Positions 54,161-64,000 of a DNA stretch of 64,000 nucleotides are shown piece after piece. The notes below the pieces were generated by a model. The model saw nothing but the letters and a program-made list of their open reading frames with translations, searched no databases and was not told the DNA's origin. Numbering within the stretch: position 1 is the stretch's first letter; every line of letters begins with the position of its first letter. Position numbers and translations under genes: made by a program. Source of the stretch: Hansfordia pulvinata (taxonomy: Eukaryota; Ascomycota; Sordariomycetes; Xylariales); contig BJKQ01000007.1 in NCBI GenBank assembly GCA_006538405.1, forward strand, positions 1,736,001-1,800,000, read 5' to 3'.

Positions 54161-55762
54161 TCACACAGGCGCAGCCACAAGACCCAGGACGTCCTCGATG
54201 ACGTCCTCGGCGCCTACGCCGTCGAGCAGGGCGGCGACGGCGGCCGGGTCGCTGCCCCATTGGACGCTGCGCTCACGGCCGGGGCGGGCGACGGGGCGGA
54301 CGCGGTGCAGGTAGACCTTGCGAGCGGCGAGGGCGACAAGGGCGGGCGTGACATAAGACAGGCCGTGCAGGACGGCGAGGGCGCGCGACAGAAAGTCGAG
54401 ATGCCGGGTGGCGGCGGGCGGGGAGACGGAGGCCGCCGCAGGGCCGCCGGCACCAAGGCCGGCGCCGACCGCGCGGTGGAGACGCAGGAAAGAGACGAGG
54501 TTCATCCGGTATCGCAGCACCTCGACCTCGACCGCCGCGGCCGACGCCAGAGAGGTCAGAGCAGCCACATCGGAGGGCGGGATGTGCGGCTGCTGGGCAG
54601 TGTGCGCAGTCGCCTCACCTGCTAGGGTTGTCACTGTTGCCTCCTGGTGCCGTGCTTGCTGTCGGTTTGGCGGCGGCGGCGGCGGCTGTGCGGCTACGGG
54701 CTGCCGACGACTAGAATTCGTGTTGCGACTGCTGGCCCTTGTCTCGGCCCGGCCTCTATCATTGGCGGGGACGAGTCCGGGTGTGCCGACCGTTCCACCG
54801 CTACGCCTCCTCACAACGCTCTCGCCGCTGTCGATACTAGCCGTGTCAGCGGCCCGTCGAGGCTCGGGGCCCTTGCGCCGCACAGCCGCCTCGCCGTCGC
54901 CATGGTCGGCACCTTGCTCGCCGTCGTCGCGGTCTTGGTCGAGGTTGGCAAAGCCATCGGACTCAACGTCGTGCCAATGGGCAAGGTAGAAGTGGTCATT
55001 GAGGTGCTGGGTCAGCCGGCCGGCGATCGCGTTGGGCGTGGGCGCGGCGATGGCGGCGATGAAGAGGAAGGGGCGCGGCGCGGTGTGGACGGTGGTGCGG
55101 GTGAGTATACGGCGCGTGCGCAGCAGCTCGAGGCACTGGATCTGAACGGGCTTGGGGGCGGCGTCAAGGTTGCGGGCGACGATGACGGTGGCAATGTGCT
55201 GGGGCTGCAGAGGAGCGGGAGAGGGTGGCACCGGGGCGGGAGGCGCGAAGGCCGAAGTCGATGTGTGGGATAGAGGCGTCAGAGCGCGCAGTGGGGGGAA
55301 GGCCGAGGCCGAGCCAGAGTGCTGGTGCTGGTTGTGAGAGGCGCGGGAAGAGCTGCTGCCGCGTTGGTGGTGATGAGGCCCGACGGGGAAGTAGGAATCG
55401 CCAGGAGCCGCGACGCGGGAGGGGCCAGAGACGGCCGGATAGGCAACATTCGGGGCATTCGGGCGGGACGTGTGCGGTACAGCGGAGCTCGGGGTCGGCG
55501 GCTGCGGCTGTGGTTGCGGCTGTGGAAGCAGGATGGCGGCGACCAGCTCGTCGAGGGTCGTATGGGCGTTGCAGTCGACGACGGCGACGTCGTGGATGCC
55601 GAAGCAGCGCTCGGCGACCAAGAGCAGCTCGGCAGTCAGGTCCTCAAGAGCGGGAGGGTCGGTGCCAATGATGCAGTGCTCCTTGCCCATCAAGCCCAGC
55701 AGCACGGCCAGCTCGAGGTCCGAGAGGCCGTGGATCCTATGCAGCAGCTCCTGGTCGGCCAT
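54161..55762 (-). CDS. Mg-chelatase/MoxR-like fungal protein of uncertain function (533 aa)
   Basis: The start is ATG at 55762 (MADQELLHRIHGLSDLELAV). An open frame continues upstream to 56023 but looks like leader sequence. The N-terminal 80 residues, and a later block with IATVIVARNLDAAPKPVQIQ and CLELLRTRRILTRTTVHTAP, resemble fungal proteins that are often annotated as magnesium-chelatase-like AAA ATPases. The block would correspond to the region around Walker B and sensor 1. I see no Walker A (GxxxxGKT) motif, so ATPase activity is doubtful. Between them are His/Ser/Pro-rich disordered segments. The C-terminal 130 residues are helical and Ala/Leu-rich (SRALAVLHGLSYVTPALVAL). It has no signal peptide. 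The family assignment is from memory of the pattern and only moderately sure. Confidence 0.7.
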   Translation of the reverse strand: MADQELLHRIHGLSDLELAVLLGLMGKEHCIIGTDPPALEDLTAELLLVAERCFGIHDVAVVDCNAHTTLDELVAAILLPQPQPQPQPPTPSSAVPHTSRPNAPNVAYPAVSGPSRVAAPGDSYFPVGPHHHQRGSSSSRASHNQHQHSGSASAFPPLRALTPLSHTSTSAFAPPAPVPPSPAPLQPQHIATVIVARNLDAAPKPVQIQCLELLRTRRILTRTTVHTAPRPFLFIAAIAAPTPNAIAGRLTQHLNDHFYLAHWHDVESDGFANLDQDRDDGEQGADHGDGEAAVRRKGPEPRRAADTASIDSGESVVRRRSGGTVGTPGLVPANDRGRAETRASSRNTNSSRRQPVAAQPPPPPPNRQQARHQEATVTTLAGEATAHTAQQPHIPPSDVAALTSLASAAAVEVEVLRYRMNLVSFLRLHRAVGAGLGAGGPAAASVSPPAATRHLDFLSRALAVLHGLSYVTPALVALAARKVYLHRVRPVARPGRERSVQWGSDPAAVAALLDGVGAEDVIEDVLGLVAAPV

Positions 55763-56357
55763 GGCGCTGACCGGCACAGAGCAGAGGATCAGTCCATTGG
55801 CGTTGGTTGCAGGGGAAGCGGAGGCGGTCGCGAAGGTCGGCGCCGAGCGGGAAGGGCTGCGCCGGCCACGTCTCGGGCGTTGGAGTGGGCGTTGGCGAGG
55901 AGAAGCCCGGTGGATGTGAGGGAGGACAGGAAATGAGGTTCTGGTCCAGGCGGGAATTGGCGGCAACCGTGTCGGCCATTGGTGGTGCAGGCGCGACCGG
56001 CTAATAAGACCGGCCTTGTCCACAATTTCACATGCTAAACATCAGCCTGTGTACTCGTACATTTGGGCTTCATTAGGTACTCGCACTTCACGCAATTACT
56101 TGTACCAACGATCACCGACAGGCGACATCATCCCGCATCCGCGAAAATGTACTCGTATACCGAAGTTCAGCTTGACATGGATCCAGCCCAATATCATTCA
56201 TGAGTGTATGAATAGTGAACATATGTCGGCGACACCCTGCGATCAACGCCAATGGGAAATACAAAATCTGCCGACGTACCCTGTTCCAACCCGTCCGGCC
56301 TTGATACACGAAGCAGACTGCCCACAACCCCACCAACCTCCACCAACAGTTAGCAGT
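55763..56357. other. Promoter region of the Mg-chelatase-like gene
   Basis: 595 bp. TACTCGTA words occur at about 56049 and 56151. No gene is supported. Confidence 0.5.
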
Positions 56358-56905
56358 CTACGCGGCCATCGCAGCCATCGGGCCCGTACCGGGCGCAGCA
56401 GCATCGCCGAAGTCGAGATCGCAGCCGAACGAGACCGACTGGAAGCCGGCGGGAACGCACTCGACGTCGTCCTCCGTCAAGCCCGAGTCGACCGCGGTGC
56501 CCCCCGGCGGAGTAAAGGCCAGCGGGTCGCTGCAGTCTGCGCTCGAGAAGCGGTTCGCGCCGCAGCTGCCGCCGTTGGGGAACCAGACCTTGAGCGAGCC
56601 GCTGCCCTCGGGAACGTCAGACACTGCATGGGCCTCGCTTGCCCCTGGTGTTGCTGCGCGTCCAGCCCCTTGGAGCCCGTCGACGGGTTCTCTGCCCCGC
56701 CGTCGGCGCCGCACTGCGAGCCCGACCACGCGACGACACTCACGGTCGGGCTAGGCGGTGGCGCCGATGAGGACGTCTGGGAGCTGGAAGTTGTAGCCGT
56801 CGTTGTCGGCGGCATGTCCAGCGTGCCCTCGTCTGCCCCGGTAGGCATCCCCGAGACCAGTGAAGCGGCGAGGCAAGTAAGGACGAGGCCCGCGTTCCGG
56901 AGCAT
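56358..56905 (-). CDS. Secreted six-cysteine protein (182 aa), one apparent 1-nt deletion
   Basis: I recognise a general type, small fungal secreted proteins with an N-terminal VVAWSGSQC-like segment, but no function. A signal peptide (MLRNAGLVLTCLAASLVSGM) is followed by a Thr/Ser-rich linker that could be O-glycosylated. Then comes a domain with six cysteines in the contexts SQCGAD, MQCLTF, SCGANR, DCSDPL, ECVPAG and GCDLDF. The frame changes around residue 98. In the sense strand three Cs precede GAGGGC at 56610-56612 where four would let CLTFP continue into EGSGSLKVWFPNGGSCG. Total length is then 183 codons including the stop. Neither uncorrected frame carries both the signal peptide and the cysteine domain. 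Ala/Gly/Pro-rich tail. Possible effector or surface protein (inference). Confidence 0.8.
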
Positions 56906-57342
56906 CTTGCGTGATTAGATGAGAGGATGGATAGGATTGTAGAATCTGTTGGGGAGGAAAATGGGAAAGGCACGGTAAGGGATTGCGGCGGAAAGACAAG
57001 CCGAGTTGTTGTCTGTTTCTTGATCTCAATGATGCCCAAGGTAGCGGTCTGAAGTCGTACTTCTGCGACGTCTTATATATTCTGGAAACGTAATTGGCAG
57101 TTGAGCTAAATGTAGACCCGGCGAGCCGCGAGCTTTGAGCGACAGGCCGAGACTTGAAGGATGTAGACTGCCACAGACGCGGTCCAGGATCATGACAAAG
57201 CGACGGGCCGCCAGCCAGCCAGCTTGACTGGGTTCCGCCGTGAATTAAACACGATAGATTCTCCTTGAACCTCGCATATCGTACATGCCTCGATCCGTCA
57301 ACCGCCGTTGTTACTTGGATCCTCTTGCTATCCGTCCTGCTC
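56906..57342. other. Intergenic spacer
   Basis: 437 bp between the secreted-protein start and the stop of the next minus-strand gene. It contains AT-rich TTATATATT at about 57071-57080, a possible TATA box about 170 bp upstream of the secreted-protein ATG. Confidence 0.45.
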
Positions 57343-58168
57343 TTATCCGCTCCTTTTCGAGGCCCCGCCACTACACAACATCACAGACTGTCAGCGCTGG
57401 CCCTCTTCTCGATGGCCCTTGGCTGAGGCAACACCACGTTCACGCACGCTCCTCGATTCGAATTTCAACTCACGTTCCTTTCCAGAATTGCTTGTCCACC
57501 TTGTCGCCGGGCGCGGGCGGACTCCGATCATGCTTCTCGTCAAACTCAGCATTGTGACGATCGACCTCGGCCTTCTGCTCCTCGCTGAGGCCGTCCCTGC
57601 CGCCGGGGACGGCCTGGTTGTGGATCTTGGGGCTGGGCTTACCCTGGCCGCGCGGGCCCTTGAGCGCCTCGCCGCCGTTCTGGCTGGCGGCGCGCGCCGT
57701 GCTCGTGTCGGTCGGGGTGCCTCCCGTCGTCCTGTTGGGCTCGCCGCCGCCGGCCGAGCTCCCGTCCGGGTGGTTGGGCACCTGCCCGCCCGTCGGCGAC
57801 GAGCCGGTCTCGGCGGCCTCCTTGGAGCGGGCGCCGCCGGACGCGGCGCTGGCGTCTGCCGGCGACTTCCCGGCGGCGCCGCCTCCGCTGCTCTGCGCCG
57901 CCGCCTTGGTCGGGCCGCCGCCCGTGCCCCGGCCGACGTCGGGCGGGGGCGGGCCCGGGTGCTCCGAGTCGGCCTGCGAGCGGGTCGCGCCGGGCTGGCC
58001 CTGGGGGTTTTCGCCCTCGGGGCTTCCGTCGCCGTCGCCGTAGCCTTGGTGAGAGGCGCGCAGGCGCGGCTGGGCCGCGAAGCCGCGGCGGGCGGCTCGG
58101 ACCTGGGGTGCGGAGCGCGCGGCGGCGCGCAGCGTGGTGAGAGAGGGCGTTATGCGGAATGCGGCCAT
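57343..58168 (-). CDS. Putative mitochondrial protein of unknown function (240 aa)
   Basis: Two exons (57474-58168 and 57343-57370) are joined by a GTGAGT donor and a TGTAG acceptor, with 241 codons including the stop. The N-terminus MAAFRITPSLTTLRAAARSA followed by RRGFAAQ is basic, Ser/Thr/Ala-rich and free of acids, a good mitochondrial targeting sequence. The middle is Gly/Pro/Ser/Thr-rich and probably disordered. The C-terminus carries the best-conserved-looking segment, DGLSEEQKAEVDRHNAEFDE then PGDKVDKQFWKG, ending GGASKRSG from the second exon. I recognise the layout as a small fungal mitochondrial protein but know no function. The TG-rich leader just upstream (58190-58220) is untranslated. 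Confidence 0.75.
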
Positions 58169-59908
58169 TGTCGTGAGAATTTGCGTACGTGCTTGTGTGT
58201 GTGTTTGTGTGTGTGTGTGGGCAAGTCCTCTAGATATCGGGCTTTCGTGGCTTTTCAAACGGAATCAGCGCGGTAGAGGTGACCAGCTGAGATATAAGGG
58301 AACTCTCTCATCATTACACCCGTAGTAGTCCACCCGGAAACGATCCCAGGCGCTCGGCGTAGGGAGGCGAGCCGCTTTGGTGATGATGTTGATGATGATA
58401 TATGACATCATGACAGCGTAGCGGGCGAGATGCTCCCCTTGACTGACTTGGGCACATTGCCTGGCGGGCAGAAGGCAGCGTAGCGGAGGCTGGTAGGGGC
58501 GCGCTGATGAGCACCAATCGCCCCCACGCAGCACATCAGAGATCGAGAACGCAGAGCGCGACGGCTCTGTGCGTGCTGGCCACTGTTGAAGTGCCGCGCC
58601 GCGTCGCGCCACGGGCTGGTGGTGACATCTTGGATCGGCCGGCAGTCGAAGAGGGCGTCGATCAGGAGGCGGACCACTTTTGTTCGTGCGGTGCGGCTTT
58701 GCCTTGCATCTGGCAGACAAGGCTTACGTGATGCTCGTGGCCTGCCCCTGGGATTCATCTCCCAAGCATGCCGCGCTCACCTGGCAATGCACTTTGGGAC
58801 GTCGCGAGGCGAGTGGACCGGGCTCTCAAGACCTAAGAAGTGACCGTCACGCCCGCGTCTGCAGCAGATCCAGTGATAGACACGGGTGCCGTGTTAAGCT
58901 GCCACCGACTGTCTATCATCCATGTGTTGCGGCGTTCGCGGTCGGTCACGCGAGTTGATTGAATATCTTACGTAGCAATGCCTCGCCACGGGTGATGGTC
59001 AACGGCATGAGACACATCGTACCCAAAATACAGCAACAAGTACTCGCAGGTAGTGAGCAAGCGTACCTATGCTCGCGGGCGCGAGGCAGATCATTTTCAT
59101 CGGCGCTTGCGATGATTCCTCGTCTCGTGTAGCAGGCGTGATGCCGAGATCTCGGCCATTAGTTGCAGTAGAAACCACTTCGTGACAAGAGTACATTGGA
59201 TTCCATTCAAGCCATTCACATCAGACCGGAGAGCGGTCGGTACCTCAAGTGAGGTACGGAGTACTTCTCACGATCGCAAATTCGCACGGTTCGGCACGTA
59301 CTTGATGATGTATGTAGATGGTACCCGTAGATGGGTACTTGCTGCCCGGTATCTTATCTTCTATTTTTGGAAATCATGCCTCCTGGTCCAAGCTCCAGCG
59401 TTCCTTCTTAGCGCTTGGTATGACGCTGCCCGGTCACCTGCCGTTGCGGCTTGCAGGGGCCGTCAGAGGTGCGCGTGCCGCAGTTTGAAAGCCCCAGCGT
59501 CTCAACAGCAGTGATCCAAGGTACTTGCTCCCTCTGCCTGCTGCCGCACGCGCCAAAGGTACCTCCACAGCGTGCCCGGCGGGACCCGGCCTTTCGCCAT
59601 CGCTGGGCCGTGTCGCTGCGCTGCACTGCTGTTGCACCACCGCCGCCCCGTCTTCCCACTCCACCACCATCACAACAACAACAGCGACGACGACGACCGG
59701 CCAGCCCCTTCACATCGTCAGCTGCAGGTGCTCCCCCCCGACTCGCCATACCACTGCCGAATTCGAGCGTATTGCAACCGCGGATCTCGACGCCCGCCTG
59801 GCCCTCGACCCGTCCCAGAATTCCTCGGTGTGTCATCGCCCGCTTGCCCGGGCGATCGCTGCGCATCCCGCCCCCCGGCACCAATCTCACACCCACACAC
59901 CTGCCACC
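58169..59908. other. Divergent promoter region (mitochondrial protein / YPT7)
   Basis: About 1.7 kb. The right part (59400-59908) is C-rich with CACCACCATCACAACAAC-type triplets and is probably the YPT7 promoter and leader. Several long frames there lack splice or domain logic. A short TG repeat at 58194-58218 lies in the leader of the minus-strand gene. Confidence 0.5.
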
Positions 59909-60951
59909 ATGGCCTCCAACTCCAGAAAGAAGGTCCTTCTCAAGGTACCGCGCCCAGTTCGACGTGCCCGCACAAGACCCAAGCTCACCTCTCGACTTCC
60001 AGGTCATTATTCTCGGCGACAGCGGTGTAGGAAAGACCAGCTTAATGAACCAATATGTGCGTGCGATCCGGATGGCTATGGAACCTCCGATAGTGCACCT
60101 CGAGACTTGTGGCTCCTGCCCACACAACCACCCTGCTGATGCCCTTCCCACAGGTCAACAAGAAGTTCAGCGCCAGCTACAAGGCCACAATCGGTGCCGA
60201 CTTTCTGACGCGAGAGGTCTTGGTAGACGACCGCCAGGTCACCATGCAGGTAGGGCACAATCGACACCAGGCCACGAAACTGCCGCGCAAGCACTGACAA
60301 GCTCTCTCTCTCCCCCCCGCAGCTCTGGGATACGGCCGGCCAGGAGCGATTCCAATCCCTAGGCGTTGCATTCTATAGAGGAGCCGACTGCTGTGTCCTC
60401 GTGTACGACGTCAACAACACCAAGAGTTTCGACGCTCTGGAGAGCTGGCGCGACGAATTCTTAATACAAGCCTCCCCGCGGGATCCCGAGAGCTTCCCAT
60501 TTGTAAGCCACACGGATTTCGTCAACCATCAGGCAAAGCCCTCTTCTAACCTTGAGCAGGTCGTTCTTGGGAACAAGGTTGATGTTGAGGAGTCGAAGCG
60601 ATGCGTGAGTATTCTCTTCCCTACTTGAGCAGTCTGCTTCCGCGCTAACCCCGGTGAACCCCGGTGCAGATATCCAGCAAGAGGGCGGCTACGTTCTGCC
60701 AATCGAAAGGAGACATGCCTTACTTCGAGACGAGTGCAAAGGAGGCCATCAACGTGGAACAGGCATTTGAAGGTAAGTTGACACCAGCATCGTAACCGAT
60801 GGCAATTGGCGACACAGGAGCATGCTAACCTGTTCGGCCAGTTATCGCACGAAACGCGCTCGCCCAAGAGGAGTCGGAAGAGTTCAGCGGAGAGTTTTCG
60901 GACCCCATCAACATCCACATTGAGAACGACAGGGACGGCTGCGCTTGCTAA
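59909..60951 (+). CDS. YPT7: Rab7-type GTPase YPT7
   Basis: Rab7/Ypt7 drives late endosome-vacuole and homotypic vacuole fusion through the HOPS complex. Seven exons: 59909-59944, 60003-60056, 60154-60249, 60323-60502, 60560-60604, 60670-60772 and 60842-60951. All phases are consistent (207 aa; the family is about 205). The P-loop [14 protein letters not shown] follows the start [16 protein letters not shown]. The effector region is [12 protein letters not shown]. Switch II is [20 protein letters not shown]. The guanine-binding motifs are NKVD and ETSAKE. The C-terminus ends DGCAC, a doubly geranylgeranylated CxC motif, as in Rab7 proteins. The ATG sits in a CACCATGG context. Six introns of 57-97 nt. 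No frameshift. Confidence 0.97.
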
Positions 60952-62861
60952 GGGGAGAGACATCGTCTTGTGTCGCCAGCTCTTCGTGGCGGCGTAGGTT
61001 GGCGAGCAACTACTGACGGTTTCTGATGCACGGAGTGTTTGTTTATTTCCTTCCCACTGTATCCTTCTCACGCCCGTTATTCTGGCAGACTGGCACTGCG
61101 AACCGTGCCCTGCGCGCATTTTTGTCCTTCTTGAAATATGAACTATATGCAGGTGGGACCAGGGCCACTCGAGTCGTCATATGAATGCGGAATTGTGATG
61201 TAGTCGAGGTGTTTTCCTGCGGTCGGCAGCCCAAAGTGATCCATGTGTTGATGCCGGTTGAAATCTCGATACTTGACATGACGCATGTCTCCCAGGGAGG
61301 TTCTCTTTGCATGGCCTTCCATCCGGTCAACTGGTGAGGCAGGTACTGTCAGCTGCATAGCCGGTAGTGCCCGCGTGGCGAGCGGGCCCATACGGGTAGG
61401 TCATACGGAGTATATTTGAGCAACCAGGAAACGGTGGCAATGCCGGGTCTCGCCCGAGACCCCGAGACCGCCGGCTGCTGACTGCCGCCGTTGGCAGCTG
61501 CGGCCAACACTGGAATGTCGATGGTCGTTGCGCCGTAACAGATCGTGAACCTTGCACGTCCTGAAAGCTGCCCCCGCAATGACGGGCAGTAGGTGAGGTA
61601 CGTACTGAGGTACCTAAGGTAGGTCCGGTCACCGGGCACAGCGCACCATTCGAGTCCACCAACGGAGAGCGCGCGCTCCTAGAGTTGGATGCGTCGTCCC
61701 GCTCCTTCATTGCTGGGCGAACTGGCTATAAAGGAGGCATGCGCAAGCAGGCACCAGCGCACCTCAGGCAGAAGCACTCATAGCCTACCTAACTCGTACC
61801 TCCATGGGGACGCTGGCAGGCCGTGGCTTATTAGAGCTCGTACGAGTTGAGGTGTCTTGTTGATAGCCGGGGTCAGGTCCGACTACTCTCGCAAACTGTG
61901 GCCATCCATATAGGTTAGGCAGTATACCTAAGATACATGTGCCCTAGAACCTGAATTGATAGACTCGGCATTGGACAGAGGTCGGCAGGTAGTACTCGTA
62001 CCTAATCCGGGTCTGCTGCATAGGTAGGTATGGATGTCGCATGTGCCAGTCAGTCCCTGGCAAGCGCGACCCCAAATTAGATCCATCTCCAGTACAGCTG
62101 GGGGGCACTGAGGACACGGGGGGGGACCCCGAGTCAGGCATCCAATACTACCTCCTAAAGGTACCTTACCTAGCGGAGTAATGGATTGGTCCAGCGGTTC
62201 TGGTACATGTAGGGTGTGCGGTACCTGAGCTGGATGCATCAATCCATCCATGCTGCAGCTGGAGCTGGCTGGGCGATCCATCCCGCACCGGCCTCCTGCA
62301 TCGCTGTCAAGATCACGGCGGCTGGCTCGGCCCCCCCATCTTGCCTCTTCGCCACGCCGTCGAGCTTTGCTGGGTGCAAGCCGTCCTCCTCCCTCATCGC
62401 ATTTCCCTATCGCGCCGTTTTCCAGCAGGGTCTGGACTCTCTGTTCTGTGTTTTCTCCATTTGCATGTGTTTAGCATCCATCCCGCTGGTCCGACTGCGA
62501 CTGCGACTGCGCCTCGTTCCGGTCCCTGCATTTGCATCCGCATCATCTCCGTCTTCCTAAAGCCACGATTGCACGCCTCGACATACGCCCAGCTCGTTTC
62601 CTGGGAATGCCCTCCATCGCCGACCCGAGATATAATCTGTCTTGTTTGACGTTCATCTTCACCTGCTGCGCCGCCCGATGCAGCGCTGTTACCACCTCAT
62701 AAGACGCACCTCGACCACGAACTGCGGGCGAATGGACCTATCTCTTAACCACGCCCGACTCACTTCCGTCCTCCCGGCGCTCTCGGTCGCGTGAGAGCAT
62801 CGGCGCTTCCACCCGACGCCTCTCTCATCCCGCTTGCGGACCGAGACTCTTGCCTGGCGAC
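60952..62861. other. Intergenic spacer
   Basis: About 1.9 kb between the YPT7 stop and the transporter start. GGTACCT clusters lie at 61591-61625 and 62158-62170, and a TACTCGTACCT word at about 61993. The last 500 bp are pyrimidine-rich and probably form the transporter promoter and leader. No gene is supported. Confidence 0.5.
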
Positions 62862-64000
62862 ATGGCCGCCGTTCCGCCCCCCGCCCCGCCGCTCCAGCAG
62901 CAGCTCGACCCCTCTCTCCTCCACGATGACATGCACGCGCCGCGTCGCCGCCTATCCGAGCCCGTCTCCCCGACAGACATCAGCACATCCTTGGACCCCG
63001 TCGTGCCCATGCCCATGGCCGAGGCCAAGAGTCTCTCCGGCTCCACTCTGTCGCGGCCCGGCCCATGGGGCATGCCCAGGAGGACCATAGGCATCCTGCT
63101 TCTGATGGTCACTGTCTTCCTCTGGACAGTGTCCAACTTTCTCGCCAGTGTAAGCTCCCCTGCCCGTTCACGTGGCTCCCTATTCATGTAAAGCTGACCT
63201 TTTTCACAGTACATATTCTCCAGCACAGTCTACAACAAACCCTTCTTCCTCGTCTACGTCAACACCTCTTTTTTCACCATCCTCCTCGTCCCAGTCTCGG
63301 TCAAACACATCCGCAAAAATGGCGGCTTTGGCAATTTCGCCCACACAAAAGAGATCTTCTTGAAGGCATGGAGGGAAGAGCCCGGCGCTGCGTGGCAAAA
63401 GCTAGGGGATGCCGATGAGGACGGAGACGCCGCAGCTTCGGAAGGGCTACTGGTCGACGATGAAGGCAGCTTCGAGGCTCATGACCTGCCCAAGCCCACC
63501 GAAAGACTCACCTTGCGACAAACATTCCGGCTGAGCCTGGAGTTCTGCATGCTGTGGTTCTTGGCCAATTACCTCGCCTCAGCCTGTCTTGAATACACCG
63601 CCGTCGGCAGCGCCACTATCCTCGGTGCCACCAGCAGTGTATGGACCTTGATATTCTGCGCCATCCTCAAGATCGACCCCTTCACCATCCGCAAGCTCGT
63701 TGGTGTTCTTGCCTCGCTTGCTGGCATCATCATGATCTCCATGGTGGATCTTTCTGGCGAGAGCAACGACGAGGATCGCGGCAACTTCCCCCACAAGAGT
63801 CAGAAGCAGATTGCCATTGGTGACACGATGGCCTTGGTTGGTGCGCTAGTCTATGGCGTCTATGTCGTTGTTATGAAACAGCGTATCGGGAATGAAGAGA
63901 GAGTCAACATGCAACTGTTCTTCGGCTTGGTCGGTGCCCTTAATATGGTTGTTCTCATCCCGCTCTTTCCCATCCTGCACTGGACGGGCATTGAAACTGT
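62862..64000 (+). CDS. THI74/SLC35F-type membrane transporter (5' part, runs off window)
   Basis: A multi-span drug/metabolite-transporter superfamily protein, related to yeast Thi74 and Yml018c (vacuolar) and to SLC35F5. Its substrate is not established. Exon 1 is 62862-63149 (ATG in GACATGG) with a GTAAGC donor. Exon 2 opens at 63210 after CTTTTTCACAG and continues past the window end. A 70-residue disordered cytosolic tail precedes a first membrane span (IGILLLMVTVFLWTVSNFLA) and YIFSSTVYNKPFFLVYVNTS, which is typical of the family. A charged loop with an acidic stretch (DADEDGDAAASEGLLVDDEG) follows. Then come more spans (CMLWFLANYLASACLEYT, SVWTLIFCAILKI, VGVLASLAGIIMISMVD, ALVGALVYGVYVVVMKQ). 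The 3' end is missing. Confidence 0.9.

Noticed and set aside
55763..56023. N-terminal extension of the Mg-chelatase-like protein
   Set aside because: It is Arg/Pro-rich and unlike the rest. The conserved-looking protein begins at the internal ATG at 55762.

Overview
The window is nuclear DNA from a filamentous ascomycete fungus, most likely a Sordariomycete and plausibly Hypocreales. The evidence is short introns (about 52-170 nt) with GTAAGT-like donors and CAG/TAG acceptors, GC-rich coding exons, long intergenic spaces full of microsatellites and CT-rich leaders, and proteins of clear fungal type. No prokaryotic features, rRNA, convincing tRNA or CRISPR array were seen. I could not place the species.

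Layout: 1-12536 is a roughly 12.5 kb stretch without a convincing gene. It is rich in microsatellites, including a 136-bp TG tract, and holds one promoter-like block ahead of a weak small-peptide candidate near 10.0-10.4 kb. From 12.5 to 20.7 kb, on the minus strand, lie an unknown secreted protein and an O-GlcNAc transferase. 20.7-29.2 kb is again gene-free. From 29.2 to 35.8 kb, on the minus strand, lie ribosomal protein L12 (uL11), the COPII subunit SEC23 and an unknown conserved protein. From 37.6 to 49.4 kb come a small secreted protein (+), the CCR4 deadenylase (-), another secreted unknown (-) and the Golgi GDPase GDA1 (-). From 51.7 to 64.0 kb come a PPPDE-thioredoxin-PUL fusion protein (+), a Mg-chelatase-like unknown (-), a six-cysteine secreted protein (-), a putative mitochondrial protein (-), the Rab7 GTPase YPT7 (+) and the 5' part of a THI74/SLC35F-type transporter (+) that runs off the end.

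The genes do not form a pathway or cluster. They are mostly housekeeping functions (translation, COPII budding, Golgi glycosylation support, vacuolar trafficking, mRNA decay, protein O-GlcNAcylation), interspersed with four predicted secreted proteins of unknown function that could be effectors.

The most striking observation concerns reading frames. Five of the well-supported genes (OGT, SEC23, CCR4, the PPPDE-PUL protein and a secreted protein) each carry one apparent single-base deletion. Four are placed confidently in a C-run directly followed by GA in the sense strand; the fifth (OGT) is placed less precisely. With one C restored, each gene reads through in frame with sensible splice sites. 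This is most likely a systematic sequencing or assembly artefact, and it will make automatic annotations of these genes wrong. A second theme is a set of intergenic motifs, TACGAGTA/TACTCGTA and GGTACCT/CCTACC, that recur in spacers throughout and are rare in exons.
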